A DNA stretch of 13,953 nucleotides from Candidatus Hydrogenedentota bacterium (GTDB lineage Bacteria > Hydrogenedentota > Hydrogenedentia > Hydrogenedentales > SLHB01): contig JAFGTL010000635.1 of assembly GCA_016934125.1 (NCBI GenBank), positions 1-13,953 on the forward strand. The letters are read 5' to 3'. Below the pieces are notes generated by a model. It saw only the letters and a list, made by a program, of their open reading frames with translations. It did not search any database and had not been told where the DNA came from. Made by a program: the position numbers and the translations under genes. Positions 1-7,310 of this stretch are shown one piece after another. Every line of letters begins with the position of its first letter. Within the stretch, counting starts at the first letter, position 1.

Positions 1-881
1 CACACGTTCCGGTAGATGGGCTCGGCCCACACCCGTTCCCGCGGCCCGAAGTAGCCCGATATCAGGGCCGCGTCGATGCGTGTATCCACCGCGGCCGCGT
101 ACAACGCCACCAAGCCGCCCTCGCCGTATCCCGCGACGCCGACGGGGAGCGAATCGGCTTCCCGCGCAAACCAGTCCACCGCCGCCAGCACTTCCTGCAC
201 CTCGTAGCCGATCACGTGCCGGCCCATCTGATACGCCGCGCGGTAGATGAACTCGCGGTGCGGCTGGTTCGTCATCCGGATGCCGGGCGTGCCCGAATAC
301 GTGTCGCGGCGATCGATAAGCGTGGGCACCAGCACCCGGCACCCACCCTCGGCCAGCCGCCGGGCGAACTGCGCCTCGGCCGGCACGCCCGGGGCCAGGC
401 CGGACACCGCCTCGGGCGTCCAGTCGCAATCGGGCAGCGCGATCACGTTCGCCTTCGGCGCCGCGTCGGGCTCCAGCAAGATGCCTTCCGCCACCACGCC
501 CCGGAACACCTTCCAGGACACCGTATACGCCGTGTAACCCGGGCCTCTGCCCAGTTCTGCGGGCTGCCCGGCCGGGGCCTGCATCTGCAAGGCCGCGTCA
601 TCGCGGGCGTCGACGACGCCCACAATGCGCGCAAACCGCTCGCGATTGACTTGCACGGACGCGGTGTAGGCGGCATGGGAGGACAGATCGCGGCGCCACA
701 GCGCCGCGCGGCCCGTAATGGAATCTTCGAGCGCCCGCATCAGATACCGATCGATGCCGGCCACCATCGCCGGGCCGAGCGCCTCGTCTTCGGTGAGCGG
801 CGCCGTGCCCGTAAGAGCCTGCGCGCCGGCCGGCTTTCCCGCCCCCAGCGCGGCGATCAACACGAGAAAGTGTCCTGCCAT
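1..881 (-). CDS. Exported alpha/beta hydrolase-like protein (5' part, cut by window edge)
   Basis: This is the first 293 codons of a gene that runs off the left end of the window. The ATG is preceded by AAGGAG at 8 bases. Residues 1-22 look like a signal peptide (FLVLIAALGAG core, AQA before the likely cut), so the product is probably exported. An alpha/beta-hydrolase core follows: PDCDWTPE at 150-157, a strand RVLVPTLIDRRD at 182-193, and a nucleophile-elbow region at 246-256 followed by LYAAAVDTRIDAALISGYF. In serine hydrolases the elbow reads G-x-S-x-G. Here it reads G-Y-G-E-G, so Gly253 (GGC at 123-125) sits where the catalytic Ser would be. The rest of the fold is well kept, so this looks like a family trait or a repurposed hydrolase rather than decay. 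The acid and His lie beyond the window. The fold is fairly secure; the reaction and substrate are unknown. Confidence 0.75.
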   Translation of the reverse strand, partial: MAGHFLVLIAALGAGKPAGAQALTGTAPLTEDEALGPAMVAGIDRYLMRALEDSITGRAALWRRDLSSHAAYTASVQVNRERFARIVGVVDARDDAALQMQAPAGQPAELGRGPGYTAYTVSWKVFRGVVAEGILLEPDAAPKANVIALPDCDWTPEAVSGLAPGVPAEAQFARRLAEGGCRVLVPTLIDRRDTYSGTPGIRMTNQPHREFIYRAAYQMGRHVIGYEVQEVLAAVDWFAREADSLPVGVAGYGEGGLVALYAAAVDTRIDAALISGYFGPRERVWAEPIYRNV

Positions 882-912
882 GGCAGCGTCTCCTTGCCTG
901 TTGCCCCTGCCA

Positions 913-942
913 AGTATTGTGTCCGGGACACGCAGGATTCAA
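913..942 (-). promoter_or_regulatory. Predicted sigma70 promoter for the alpha/beta hydrolase gene
   Basis: On the minus strand a -35 box TTGAAT (937-942) and a -10 box AATACT (913-918) are 18 bases apart, 32 bases or more upstream of the ATG at 881. Each box matches consensus at 4 of 6 positions. The spacer contains a perfect inverted repeat (919-931). Confidence 0.4.
919..931. repeat. 13-bp inverted repeat, candidate operator
   Basis: GTGTCC-G-GGACAC is a perfect inverted repeat with 6-bp arms and one central base. It fills part of the -35/-10 spacer of the predicted leftward promoter and lies about 30 bases from the rightward promoter at 963. A second repeat of the same form lies at 7290-7302. 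Operator function is inference. Confidence 0.4.
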
Positions 943-962
943 CCGCGGGCAGAAACGCGCAG

Positions 963-991
963 TTCACAAGTGCCCGTCCACGGGATATAAT
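963..991 (+). promoter_or_regulatory. Strong predicted sigma70 promoter for the 1066-5643 operon
   Basis: TTCACA (963-968) and a perfect TATAAT (986-991) are separated by exactly 17 bases, leaving a leader of about 67 bases before the ATG at 1066. The leader contains a small hairpin, GGGCG-GTG-CGCCC (1008-1020). This is the best promoter match in the window, in the expected place for the three-gene rightward operon. Confidence 0.7.
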
Positions 992-1065
992 GCAGGCCTG
1001 TCGGGACGGGCGGTGCGCCCTCTCGGCCAAGGCGGCCCGGACTTGCAGGAAAGGGGGGACGTGCG

Positions 1066-2859
1066 ATGGCAAGGCAATTCGCGACGGCGCTCGTCGCTGT
1101 GTCCTGTGTGGCGGCCCTGAGCGTCCATGCCCAGGATGACGCGCCCGACTTCTCGCTGAGCAAGAAGCTCATCGAATACGGATGGGACGTACCGTCTCCG
1201 GACTACGTCCGCGAACACATCCGCGAGATGGAGCGGCGCCCGTTCGACGGCCTGATCTTCAAACTCCACGGCGGCGGCAAGGTGCTCACGCCCACGCCGT
1301 GGGATCCCGCCCAGTTCGCCCAGGATTACGAAGACGTGCAGCAGATCGCCTGGGATCGCTTCACGGACAACTTCGTCATCATGTGGGCCGCGTCCGATCA
1401 GGACTGGTTTAACGATGAGCACTGGGAGGCGATAGTCCATAACGCCCGCCTGATGGCCAAGGCCGCGCGCCTGGCCCGTTGCGCAGGCATCTGTTTCGAT
1501 GCCGAGCCCTACGGCACCAACCCGTGGCTGTATGCCAAGGCCGCGCACCGCGACACCAAGACCTTCGAGGAGTATCACGCCATCGTGCGCAAACGGGGCG
1601 CCCAGTTCATTCAGGCTATCGAGGCGGAGTTGCCTGCACCCGAGATCCTGACGTTCTTCCTCATGGCCTACGCCGGGCCTGTCTGCAAACCGATGGATCC
1701 GCAGACGCGTGTCGAGAAACTGTCCCAGATGCACTATGGCCTATTGGCCGCCTTCTTGGAGGGCATGCTCGAGGGTTCCGGGCCCGACACGCGGTTCCAC
1801 GACGGGAATGAGTCCGCCTATTACTACACCCAGGAAGCGCAGTACTTCCAGATGTATCACCACATCATGCAGCGCGCCCAGTACGCGATCGATCCCGCAC
1901 TGTGGGACGCCTACCGGGCCAAGGTGCGCGTCGCACAGGCGCTCTATATGGATCAGTACTTCGGCCTGCGGGAGCGGAAGGTGCTCGGGCATTTCATGAC
2001 GCCGCAAGAGCGCCCCATGTGGTTCGAGCACAATGCCTACTGGGCGCTCCTGTCCAGCGACAAGTACGTCTGGTGTTACAGCGAAAAAATGAACTGGTGG
2101 GAGGATCGGGACGTGCCCCGCGGTGCCGAGGACGCCCTCCGCGCGGCACGAAGCAAGTACAAGGCCGGCCAGCCCCTTGGCTTCGACCTGGCGCCCCTCG
2201 TGGCCGACGCGAGCATGCGGCAGCGTGAGTCGCTCGCCAATCGCCTCGAAGATCGCTCCGCCGAGATCCCTCAACTGGCTGCCGGCACGGCCGCCCCTGT
2301 GATCGATGGGCAACTCGACGATGCGGCGTGGCAGGCCGTCGCCCCCCTCGAGGACTTCCTGCCCGTCGCATCCGCGCCCAACCCTCTCAAGGTGGCCACA
2401 CGCGCCCGCGTGATGTGGAACAAGGAATGCCTGTTTGTGGCCTTCCACTGTGAGGAGCCAAACACCAAGGGCATGTACGTGTTCGGCGACAACCGGGACG
2501 ACTACGTATTCAGCGGTGAAGTGGTCGAGTTGATGCTTGAAGTCGGCAAAGCGTCGGCCTACTGCTACCACTTCGCCGTCAATCCCAAGGGTGTCTTCTG
2601 GGACGGGACGCACAGCAACGGAACGCTCGATACGGGATACAACCCCGACTGGGCCTGCGCGGCCCACATCGACGCCGGGGCCTGGACTGTCGAGATGGCC
2701 ATTCCGTGGGCCGCATTTGATGTGACTCCGCGGGCCGGCGGAGTCATCCGTGCGAATCTGTTCCGGGAGCGCGCGCGCCAACAGGAACTGAGCGCGTGGT
2801 CGCCCCCGGTTACCATCTTCTTGGAGCCCGAGCGTTTCGGGGCGTGGACACTCAAGTAG
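1066..2859 (+). CDS. Exported TIM-barrel-like protein with C-terminal CBM9-like module
   Basis: This 597-residue protein starts at an ATG behind a purine-rich AGGAAAGGGGGG. A signal peptide covers about residues 1-22 (cut after VHA). Residues about 28-395 form a large domain I cannot assign to a named family. Its strand-like segments (FDGLIFKLHGG at 60-70, NFVIMWAASDQDW at 102-114, CAGICFDAEPYG at 139-150, LTFFLMAYAG at 195-204) resemble a TIM-barrel glycosidase, with D145 and E147 as candidate acidic active-site residues. Residues about 402-597 read as a CBM9/DOMON-type carbohydrate-binding sandwich: it opens PVIDGQLDDAAW, has VMWNKECLFVAFHCEEP, and ends with WTVEMAIPWAAF, IRANLFRERAR and FGAWTLK. 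It is the first gene of an operon with a GH20-like and a sialidase-like protein, which supports a role on an extracellular or periplasmic glycan. The binding module is confident; the catalytic role is inference. Confidence 0.8.
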   Translation: MARQFATALVAVSCVAALSVHAQDDAPDFSLSKKLIEYGWDVPSPDYVREHIREMERRPFDGLIFKLHGGGKVLTPTPWDPAQFAQDYEDVQQIAWDRFTDNFVIMWAASDQDWFNDEHWEAIVHNARLMAKAARLARCAGICFDAEPYGTNPWLYAKAAHRDTKTFEEYHAIVRKRGAQFIQAIEAELPAPEILTFFLMAYAGPVCKPMDPQTRVEKLSQMHYGLLAAFLEGMLEGSGPDTRFHDGNESAYYYTQEAQYFQMYHHIMQRAQYAIDPALWDAYRAKVRVAQALYMDQYFGLRERKVLGHFMTPQERPMWFEHNAYWALLSSDKYVWCYSEKMNWWEDRDVPRGAEDALRAARSKYKAGQPLGFDLAPLVADASMRQRESLANRLEDRSAEIPQLAAGTAAPVIDGQLDDAAWQAVAPLEDFLPVASAPNPLKVATRARVMWNKECLFVAFHCEEPNTKGMYVFGDNRDDYVFSGEVVELMLEVGKASAYCYHFAVNPKGVFWDGTHSNGTLDTGYNPDWACAAHIDAGAWTVEMAIPWAAFDVTPRAGGVIRANLFRERARQQELSAWSPPVTIFLEPERFGAWTLK

Positions 2860-2884
2860 GGGCAGACACGAAAGGGGCAGCACG

Positions 2885-3943
2885 ATGAACGGAAACGTCA
2901 ACAGGCGCGATTTCCTGCACACGGTGGGGGTAGCGGCCGGTGCCGCGGCCCTCGGGGCGAATGCGGCAGCGCAACAGGAGGGGGGAGCGATGGCTGGACA
3001 CGGAGCAACGGACGGACTGATCTGGGCGAACCTGGTGCACCTGAGCTACAACATGTGGGGCGATCGGGAGCCGACGCCCGAGGACAAACGCTCGGAGTAT
3101 TGGGCCGCCAAACCCTACCTGCGGTTTGACGACTCCCTGTGGAACGATATCCTCAAGAAGATGGCCGAGGTCGGCATGAATATGATCGTCGTGGACGTGG
3201 GCGACGGCGTCCAGTACACCTCCCATCCCGAGGTATCCGTGGAGAACGCCTGGCCCCGGGCGCGTGTCAAGGAGGAACTGGCCAAGGCGCGCGACTTGGG
3301 CCTCGAGCCGATTCCGAAGCTGAACTTCTCCGCATGCCACGACGAGTGGCTGGGCCCCTACGCGCGATGCCTGTCCACGGACGCGTACTACACGGTATGC
3401 CGCGACGTCATCGCCGAAGTCATTGACATGTTCGACGGGCCCCGCCTGTTCCATCTCGGCATGGACGAGGAAACCGCCCAGCACCAGCGCGCGTTTCAGT
3501 ACGTCGTGATCCGGCAGTTCGATCTGTGGTGGCACGATCTCAACATCTACATCGAGGCGTGCGAGAAGGGCGGCGCGCGGCCCTGGGTGTGGTCGGACTA
3601 TCTCTGGCACCACCCGGACATGTTCTTCGAGAACATGCCCAAGTCGGTGCTCCAGAGCAACTGGTATTACGGCGCCGAGTTCAAGCCGGACATCGATTAC
3701 GTGAAGGCCTATCACCTGCTCGAAGAACACGGCTACGATCAGCTCCCCACGGGCAGCAACTGGAGCAACGCCGAGAACTTCGAGAAGACGGCCGTGTATT
3801 GCCGGAACGTGATCCCGGCGCCGCGGCTGAAGGGCTTCCTCCAGACGCCGTGGAAACCCACCCTCGAAGCCTGCCGCGAACGCCATATCCAGGCCATCGA
3901 GCAGGTAGGGCGCGCCATTGCGGCCGCGAAAGGCGCTGCGTGA
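2885..3943 (+). CDS. Tat-exported GH20-like glycoside hydrolase
   Basis: This 352-residue protein starts 25 bases after the previous stop, behind AAAGGGG. The N-terminus NRRDFLHTVGVAAGAAALGANAAA (residues 6-29) is a Tat signal with the twin-arginine motif, so a folded protein is probably exported. From about residue 45 it is a compact TIM barrel: MIVVDVGDGVQY at 100-111, IPKLNFSACHDEW at 143-155, then LFHLGMDEE at 188-196. The last motif resembles the GH20 beta-N-acetylhexosaminidase pair H-x-G-x-D-E, with D194 and E195 as substrate-assisting Asp and acid/base Glu. A tryptophan-rich strand (PWVWSDYLWHH) follows, as in hexosaminidase barrels. The smaller N-terminal domain of classical GH20 enzymes is absent. 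The likely role is removal of terminal N-acetylhexosamine-like sugars, but the exact specificity is open. A second, in-frame ATG at 2990 has its own strong ribosome site. Confidence 0.75.
   Translation: MNGNVNRRDFLHTVGVAAGAAALGANAAAQQEGGAMAGHGATDGLIWANLVHLSYNMWGDREPTPEDKRSEYWAAKPYLRFDDSLWNDILKKMAEVGMNMIVVDVGDGVQYTSHPEVSVENAWPRARVKEELAKARDLGLEPIPKLNFSACHDEWLGPYARCLSTDAYYTVCRDVIAEVIDMFDGPRLFHLGMDEETAQHQRAFQYVVIRQFDLWWHDLNIYIEACEKGGARPWVWSDYLWHHPDMFFENMPKSVLQSNWYYGAEFKPDIDYVKAYHLLEEHGYDQLPTGSNWSNAENFEKTAVYCRNVIPAPRLKGFLQTPWKPTLEACRERHIQAIEQVGRAIAAAKGAA
2976..2992 (+). promoter_or_regulatory. Internal Shine-Dalgarno and in-frame ATG inside the Tat gene
   Basis: AGGAGG (2976-2981) lies 8 bases before an in-frame ATG (2990-2992, Met36 of the GH20-like protein). 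It lies just after the Tat signal, so initiation here would give a product without export signal that begins MAGHGATDG. The site is at least as good as the one before the annotated start. Confidence 0.35.
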
Positions 3944-3957
3944 AAGGAATCCGGGAC

Positions 3958-5643
3958 GTGACGAACGATCAGGCGAATGCGGCCGCGGCCCGGCCGCACT
4001 GGATGCCGTGGCTGGCGATCGCGCTGCTCGCGATCTGCTGCCCCGCGCGGCCCTGTCGTGCGCAGATTGAGGAGAATGCCCCTGTGACACCAGAAGAACA
4101 AGAACGCAACGCTCTCGCCCTGAAGCCGGCCCCCGTCATTTTGTCCCCGGGCCCGCAATACGCCGGTAGCGCCCGCATCTTCCAGGGCATTCCGGGGATC
4201 GAGCGCGCCCTGAACGGCCGGCTGTGGGCCGTCTGGTATGGCGGCGGGCCCGGCGAAGGGCCTGACAACTACTGCATGCTCGTCACCAGCGCCGATGACG
4301 GGGCGACGTGGTCGGATCTCAAGCTCGTGATCGATCCCCCCGGCAACATCCGTGCCTTCGATCCCTGCCTGTGGATGGATCCCGACGGGCGCCTCTGGCT
4401 CTTCTACGCCCAGGGCTACAGCCTGTGGGATGGCCGGGCGGGCGTCTGGGCCATCGTTACGGAACAGCCCGGCGATGAGAACCCCGAGTGGTCGGCCCCC
4501 CGCCGCCTCTGCGACGGCATCATGATGAATAAGCCCACGGTGCTTACGTCGGGTGCGTGGCTCCTGCCGGCGGCGATCTGGGCCTTCGATCCCATCATCA
4601 TCGATGAGGCCTATGCCCACGATATCGCCGGAACCACGGGCTCGTGGGTGGTTGCGTCCACGGATCGCGGTGCAACCTGGACGCCCCTCGGCCGATCCGA
4701 TGTGGATGAGCGCCAGTGCGATGAGCACATGGTGGTTGAACGCCAGGACGGCAGCCTCTGGATGCTCGTGCGCACCAAGTACGGAATCGGCGAGAGCGTG
4801 TCAACCGACGGCGGCAAGACGTGGGGCCCCGGACGCCGTACGAACCTGCCCCATTTCGAGGCGGCCGCCCGGTTCTTCATCCGCCGCCTCTCTTCCGGCA
4901 AGCTGCTCCTCGTGTGTCACCATCCCCCCAGCGGCAACGCCCGCTCGTATCTCACCGCGTTCCTCTCCGGCGACGACGGCAAGACGTGGCAGGGCGGGCT
5001 CCTGCTCGATGAGCGGAAGTACGTGTCCTACCCCGACGGTGTGCAGAGCCCCGACGGCACCATCTACATCATCTATGATTTCGAACGGCACGGCGCCAAG
5101 CAGATTCTCATGGCCACCTTCACCGAGGAAGACGTGGCCGCGGGCAAATGCGTGTCGGATCGCGCCCGGCTCCGGGTGCTCGTGAATCAGGCCACCGGCG
5201 TGAAGCGGCTCGACATGAGCAAGGTGACGCTCAAGGACAACGCCGACGGCGCGCCGCTTCTGACTGCGGCCTCGCCCGACATCGAGCCGGCCGACGGCGA
5301 ACTCGATACCTTCCGGCAAGGCGCCAAGCTGTTCCTGAACCGCGCGTATACCGTGCGGGACAAGGTGGAGGGCTTCGACGGCTTGAGGTTCGTGCGGGCG
5401 AGTATCGATCACGCCGAGGTGGTGTGCCGTAGCGCGGGCGTCGTGTTCGTGCTCACCCCCCTGCCCGACCGGAACAAGGACAGCGTGATCGAGGAACTGC
5501 TCGGCCAGGGGTTCGAGAAGGCCGCCGTGTCCGAGTCCCTGCTGTTCGGCGAGATCGAGGGCAACATCTGCTCGATCTTCCAGAAACGTGTCGAGGCCGG
5601 CGAAACGGTTCGGTTCGGGAAGTGGGGCGTGCTCCTCTACTGA
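3958..5643 (+). CDS. Exported sialidase-like (BNR/Asp-box) beta-propeller protein
   Basis: I chose the GTG at 3958, 9 bases after AAAGGA, giving 561 residues. A GTG at 3940 overlaps the upstream TGA and is also possible (six residues more). Residues 12-36 form a signal peptide (WMPWLAIALLAICC core, cut near CRAQ). The propeller has four Asp boxes, S/T-x-D-x-G-x-T-W: residues 111-118, 234-241, 282-289 and 337-344. Near the N-terminus, ARIFQGIPGIERALNGRLWAVWYGG (from residue 72) corresponds to the region that carries the substrate-binding Arg in GH33-type enzymes. Many bacterial proteins of this type are labelled exo-alpha-sialidase without proof, so the glycosidic substrate is uncertain. Residues about 402-561 form an extra C-terminal domain I do not recognise. 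It is the last gene of the operon, separated by 14 bases from the GH20-like gene, and a strong hairpin overlaps its stop codon. Confidence 0.8.
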   Translation: MTNDQANAAAARPHWMPWLAIALLAICCPARPCRAQIEENAPVTPEEQERNALALKPAPVILSPGPQYAGSARIFQGIPGIERALNGRLWAVWYGGGPGEGPDNYCMLVTSADDGATWSDLKLVIDPPGNIRAFDPCLWMDPDGRLWLFYAQGYSLWDGRAGVWAIVTEQPGDENPEWSAPRRLCDGIMMNKPTVLTSGAWLLPAAIWAFDPIIIDEAYAHDIAGTTGSWVVASTDRGATWTPLGRSDVDERQCDEHMVVERQDGSLWMLVRTKYGIGESVSTDGGKTWGPGRRTNLPHFEAAARFFIRRLSSGKLLLVCHHPPSGNARSYLTAFLSGDDGKTWQGGLLLDERKYVSYPDGVQSPDGTIYIIYDFERHGAKQILMATFTEEDVAAGKCVSDRARLRVLVNQATGVKRLDMSKVTLKDNADGAPLLTAASPDIEPADGELDTFRQGAKLFLNRAYTVRDKVEGFDGLRFVRASIDHAEVVCRSAGVVFVLTPLPDRNKDSVIEELLGQGFEKAAVSESLLFGEIEGNICSIFQKRVEAGETVRFGKWGVLLY

Positions 5644-5650
5644 GCACGCC
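5626..5650. terminator. Stem-loop at the convergent 3' ends, possible bidirectional terminator
   Basis: GGCGTGCTC (5626-5634) and GAGCACGCC (5642-5650) form a perfect 9-bp GC-rich stem with a 7-base loop. The stop codon of the sialidase-like gene (TGA, 5641-5643) lies at the loop edge. The amidohydrolase gene ends from the other side at 5655. There is no T-run on either side, so it is not a textbook intrinsic terminator, although its position between convergent genes suits termination or 3'-end protection. Confidence 0.5.
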
Positions 5651-5654
5651 GCGC

Positions 5655-7250
5655 TCAGGGCGCTACGCTGTATTCGGCGAGGATCCTGCGTAGGTTTCCG
5701 CCGAGGATCAGGGCCTTCTCCTCGGCCGGAATCCGCGCCAGCAGAATCGGGCCGAGGCCCCACGCGATGGGCAAGTCCTCGAGATCCGAGCCGAACAGAA
5801 TCCGATCCGCGCCCACCGCCTCGACAAGGTGTTCGCAGTCCCGCGGCCGGTGAAGCGGGCATGAGCACACGTAGAGATTCGGATACCGCTTCATGATGTC
5901 GGCGTATGCGTCCGTGGCGTGGCCGGTGAAGAAGCACGCGTCCGGATACTGCGCCACAAGCCGCTCCATGTGCTCGGGGGCGCCCCAGGCGTGGTTCAAG
6001 ACGATCTGTTTGTGATCGTGCACCCATTGGCAGGCCACATCGAGCAGCGGGCCGCCGTCGGGATAGCCCTGCATCGACGTGACGAGCTTGATCCCCCGCA
6101 ATCCCATCGCCGCGCACCGCTCGAGTTCCGCCAGCATCTCTTCACGGCCTCGGTTCGGATTGAGCCCGGTGAATCCGACGAACCGATCCGGATACCGGCG
6201 CACCGCCTCGGCGACGATATCGTTCCCGTAGCGCTCGTCGGTTCGCGCTACCGTGAAGCTGAAGGCGCACACCTTTTCGACGCCCAGTCGATCCAGATCG
6301 GCCACGATCCCGCCGAGGGTGCCCTTGGGAATGTGGTAATTGCGCGAGAACCCACCGAGATGGCCGTGGCAATCGAGAAATGTCATGTCGGCGGGCCGCT
6401 GTCCCGTCTGGGCCGCCGCGGCATACGCGTCGGCCGGTTCCGGCAGCGCCACCTTCGGGTGCTCGGGCCCGCACCAGCGGATGAGGCGGCGGAAGTTGTC
6501 GCCCGCGATCCGGCGCTTGTCGTCCTCCGCGATATCCGCCATCGTCAGCGTGGCGAGCGTGCAGCCGTGGCCCAGGTGCGGCCAATTCGAGCCGAGGATG
6601 AGCCGGCCCGCGCCCCATCGCTCGGTGAGGTACTCGATACCCCGGTGCATCCAGTACCCGCTCACGTCGATGTGCAGGTTATCGCACAAGTCGAGGGCGC
6701 GGTAGATGTAGCGGTTCGCCTGACGCATGCGCGTCTCCGTCACGATGACGGGCAGCGACGGCCACCGCCGGCACAGGGCAACGACTTCGCCCCAGTCGGT
6801 CTTGTCGGGCGGCCAATGCTCGGGCGGCGATGGATCGTAGTCCACGAACACCGGCACCCGCGCCTCGGCGAGCGGCTCGAGGAGTGCGTCGATGCACCAC
6901 GCCGACAGCGGGAAGCCGTATACCGTCGGGAACAGGAACAGCGCTACGACGCGGTGCCGGCGCATCTGCGCAACGAGATCCGCAGGGGCCGGTTGCTCAT
7001 CCGGGTTCCACGGGGGCAGCGCGGCCCACGCCGCGTGGAGGCGGGGATGCTCCGCCGCACGCCGGAGGATGCGCCGGTTGCCCTCGGCGGGGTGATTCTC
7101 CCGGCTCATCGTGTCGAGCACGAGCGCCTCGGCAATGCCGAAGTGATCCATGTCCGCCAGGAGATCTGCGCAGGTGTGCGGATCGCCGCCCCGAAGCTTG
7201 AGGTGGCGGCCTACGGAGCAGTTCGCGTCGAATACGTCCCAGGTGCCCAT
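5655..7250 (-). CDS. Fused tandem Amidohydro_2 protein with a degenerate N-terminal half
   Basis: This 531-residue protein starts at an ATG 4 bases after AGGAGG. No signal peptide is visible, so it is probably cytosolic. Two amidohydrolase-2 (PF04909-type) TIM barrels lie in tandem. The C-terminal one (about 289-531) has the family's metal and catalytic signature: LDCHGHLG with H295 and H297, IVLNH420, FFTGH444 and LFGSD489, then NLRRIL. The N-terminal one (about 5-260) aligns by landmarks, ending LILGSNWPHLGHG...DNFRRLI, but every matching ligand is gone: DANC at 8-11 for D-x-H-x-H, FVDYD at 135-139, VIVTE at 168-172, and GSN222 for GSD. One active and one pseudo-domain are therefore likely. 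Family members hydrolyse or decarboxylate small cyclic acids, lactones and amides, and the substrate here is unknown. The gene is divergent from the operon at 7367 and convergent with the one ending at 5643. Confidence 0.85.
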   Translation of the reverse strand: MGTWDVFDANCSVGRHLKLRGGDPHTCADLLADMDHFGIAEALVLDTMSRENHPAEGNRRILRRAAEHPRLHAAWAALPPWNPDEQPAPADLVAQMRRHRVVALFLFPTVYGFPLSAWCIDALLEPLAEARVPVFVDYDPSPPEHWPPDKTDWGEVVALCRRWPSLPVIVTETRMRQANRYIYRALDLCDNLHIDVSGYWMHRGIEYLTERWGAGRLILGSNWPHLGHGCTLATLTMADIAEDDKRRIAGDNFRRLIRWCGPEHPKVALPEPADAYAAAAQTGQRPADMTFLDCHGHLGGFSRNYHIPKGTLGGIVADLDRLGVEKVCAFSFTVARTDERYGNDIVAEAVRRYPDRFVGFTGLNPNRGREEMLAELERCAAMGLRGIKLVTSMQGYPDGGPLLDVACQWVHDHKQIVLNHAWGAPEHMERLVAQYPDACFFTGHATDAYADIMKRYPNLYVCSCPLHRPRDCEHLVEAVGADRILFGSDLEDLPIAWGLGPILLARIPAEEKALILGGNLRRILAEYSVAP

Positions 7251-7281
7251 GGCTCCTCCTGCGGTAACGGCAAGGCCGGAA

Positions 7282-7310
7282 TTGACTCCGTGCCGTCGGC
7301 ACTGTAGCCT
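7282..7310 (+). promoter_or_regulatory. Predicted sigma70 promoter for the 7367-10845 operon
   Basis: TTGACT (7282-7287, 5 of 6) and TAGCCT (7305-7310, 3 of 6) are 17 bases apart, about 57 bases upstream of the ATG at 7367. The weak -10 suggests it may need help from an activator. The spacer holds the inverted repeat at 7290-7302. Confidence 0.45.
7290..7302. repeat. 13-bp inverted repeat, candidate operator
   Basis: GTGCCG-T-CGGCAC is a perfect inverted repeat with 6-bp arms and one central base. It lies in the spacer of the rightward promoter and overlaps the -10 and start region of the leftward one, so a bound protein could block both. It has the same size and outer GTG/CAC bases as the repeat at 919-931. 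Confidence 0.4.

Noticed and set aside
1008..1020. Small hairpin GGGCG-GTG-CGCCC in the leader of the first operon as a riboswitch
   Set aside because: Five base pairs with a 3-base loop in a short GC-rich leader is not enough to support a riboswitch.
216..1139. Rightward 307-codon open frame over the alpha/beta hydrolase
   Set aside because: The Arg/Gly/His-rich composition is typical of antisense frames in GC-rich DNA, and it runs through a strong promoter. The opposite strand encodes a clear signal peptide and hydrolase core.
3526..3957. N-terminal extension of the sialidase-like gene
   Set aside because: It overlaps the GH20-like gene in another frame and is Arg-rich. A signal peptide begins right after the GTG at 3958.
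1741..4090. Two long leftward open frames (393 and 412 codons) opposite the first operon
   Set aside because: They lie antisense to well-supported genes with recognisable domains, and their translations show no motif.
4801..6117. Leftward 438-codon frame crossing the convergent junction
   Set aside because: It is antisense to the sialidase-like gene and overlaps the amidohydrolase in another frame. Its low-complexity composition and lack of any domain argue against coding.
5919..7307. Rightward 462-codon frame opposite the double amidohydrolase
   Set aside because: The minus strand has two matching amidohydrolase domains; this frame is its GC-driven shadow.
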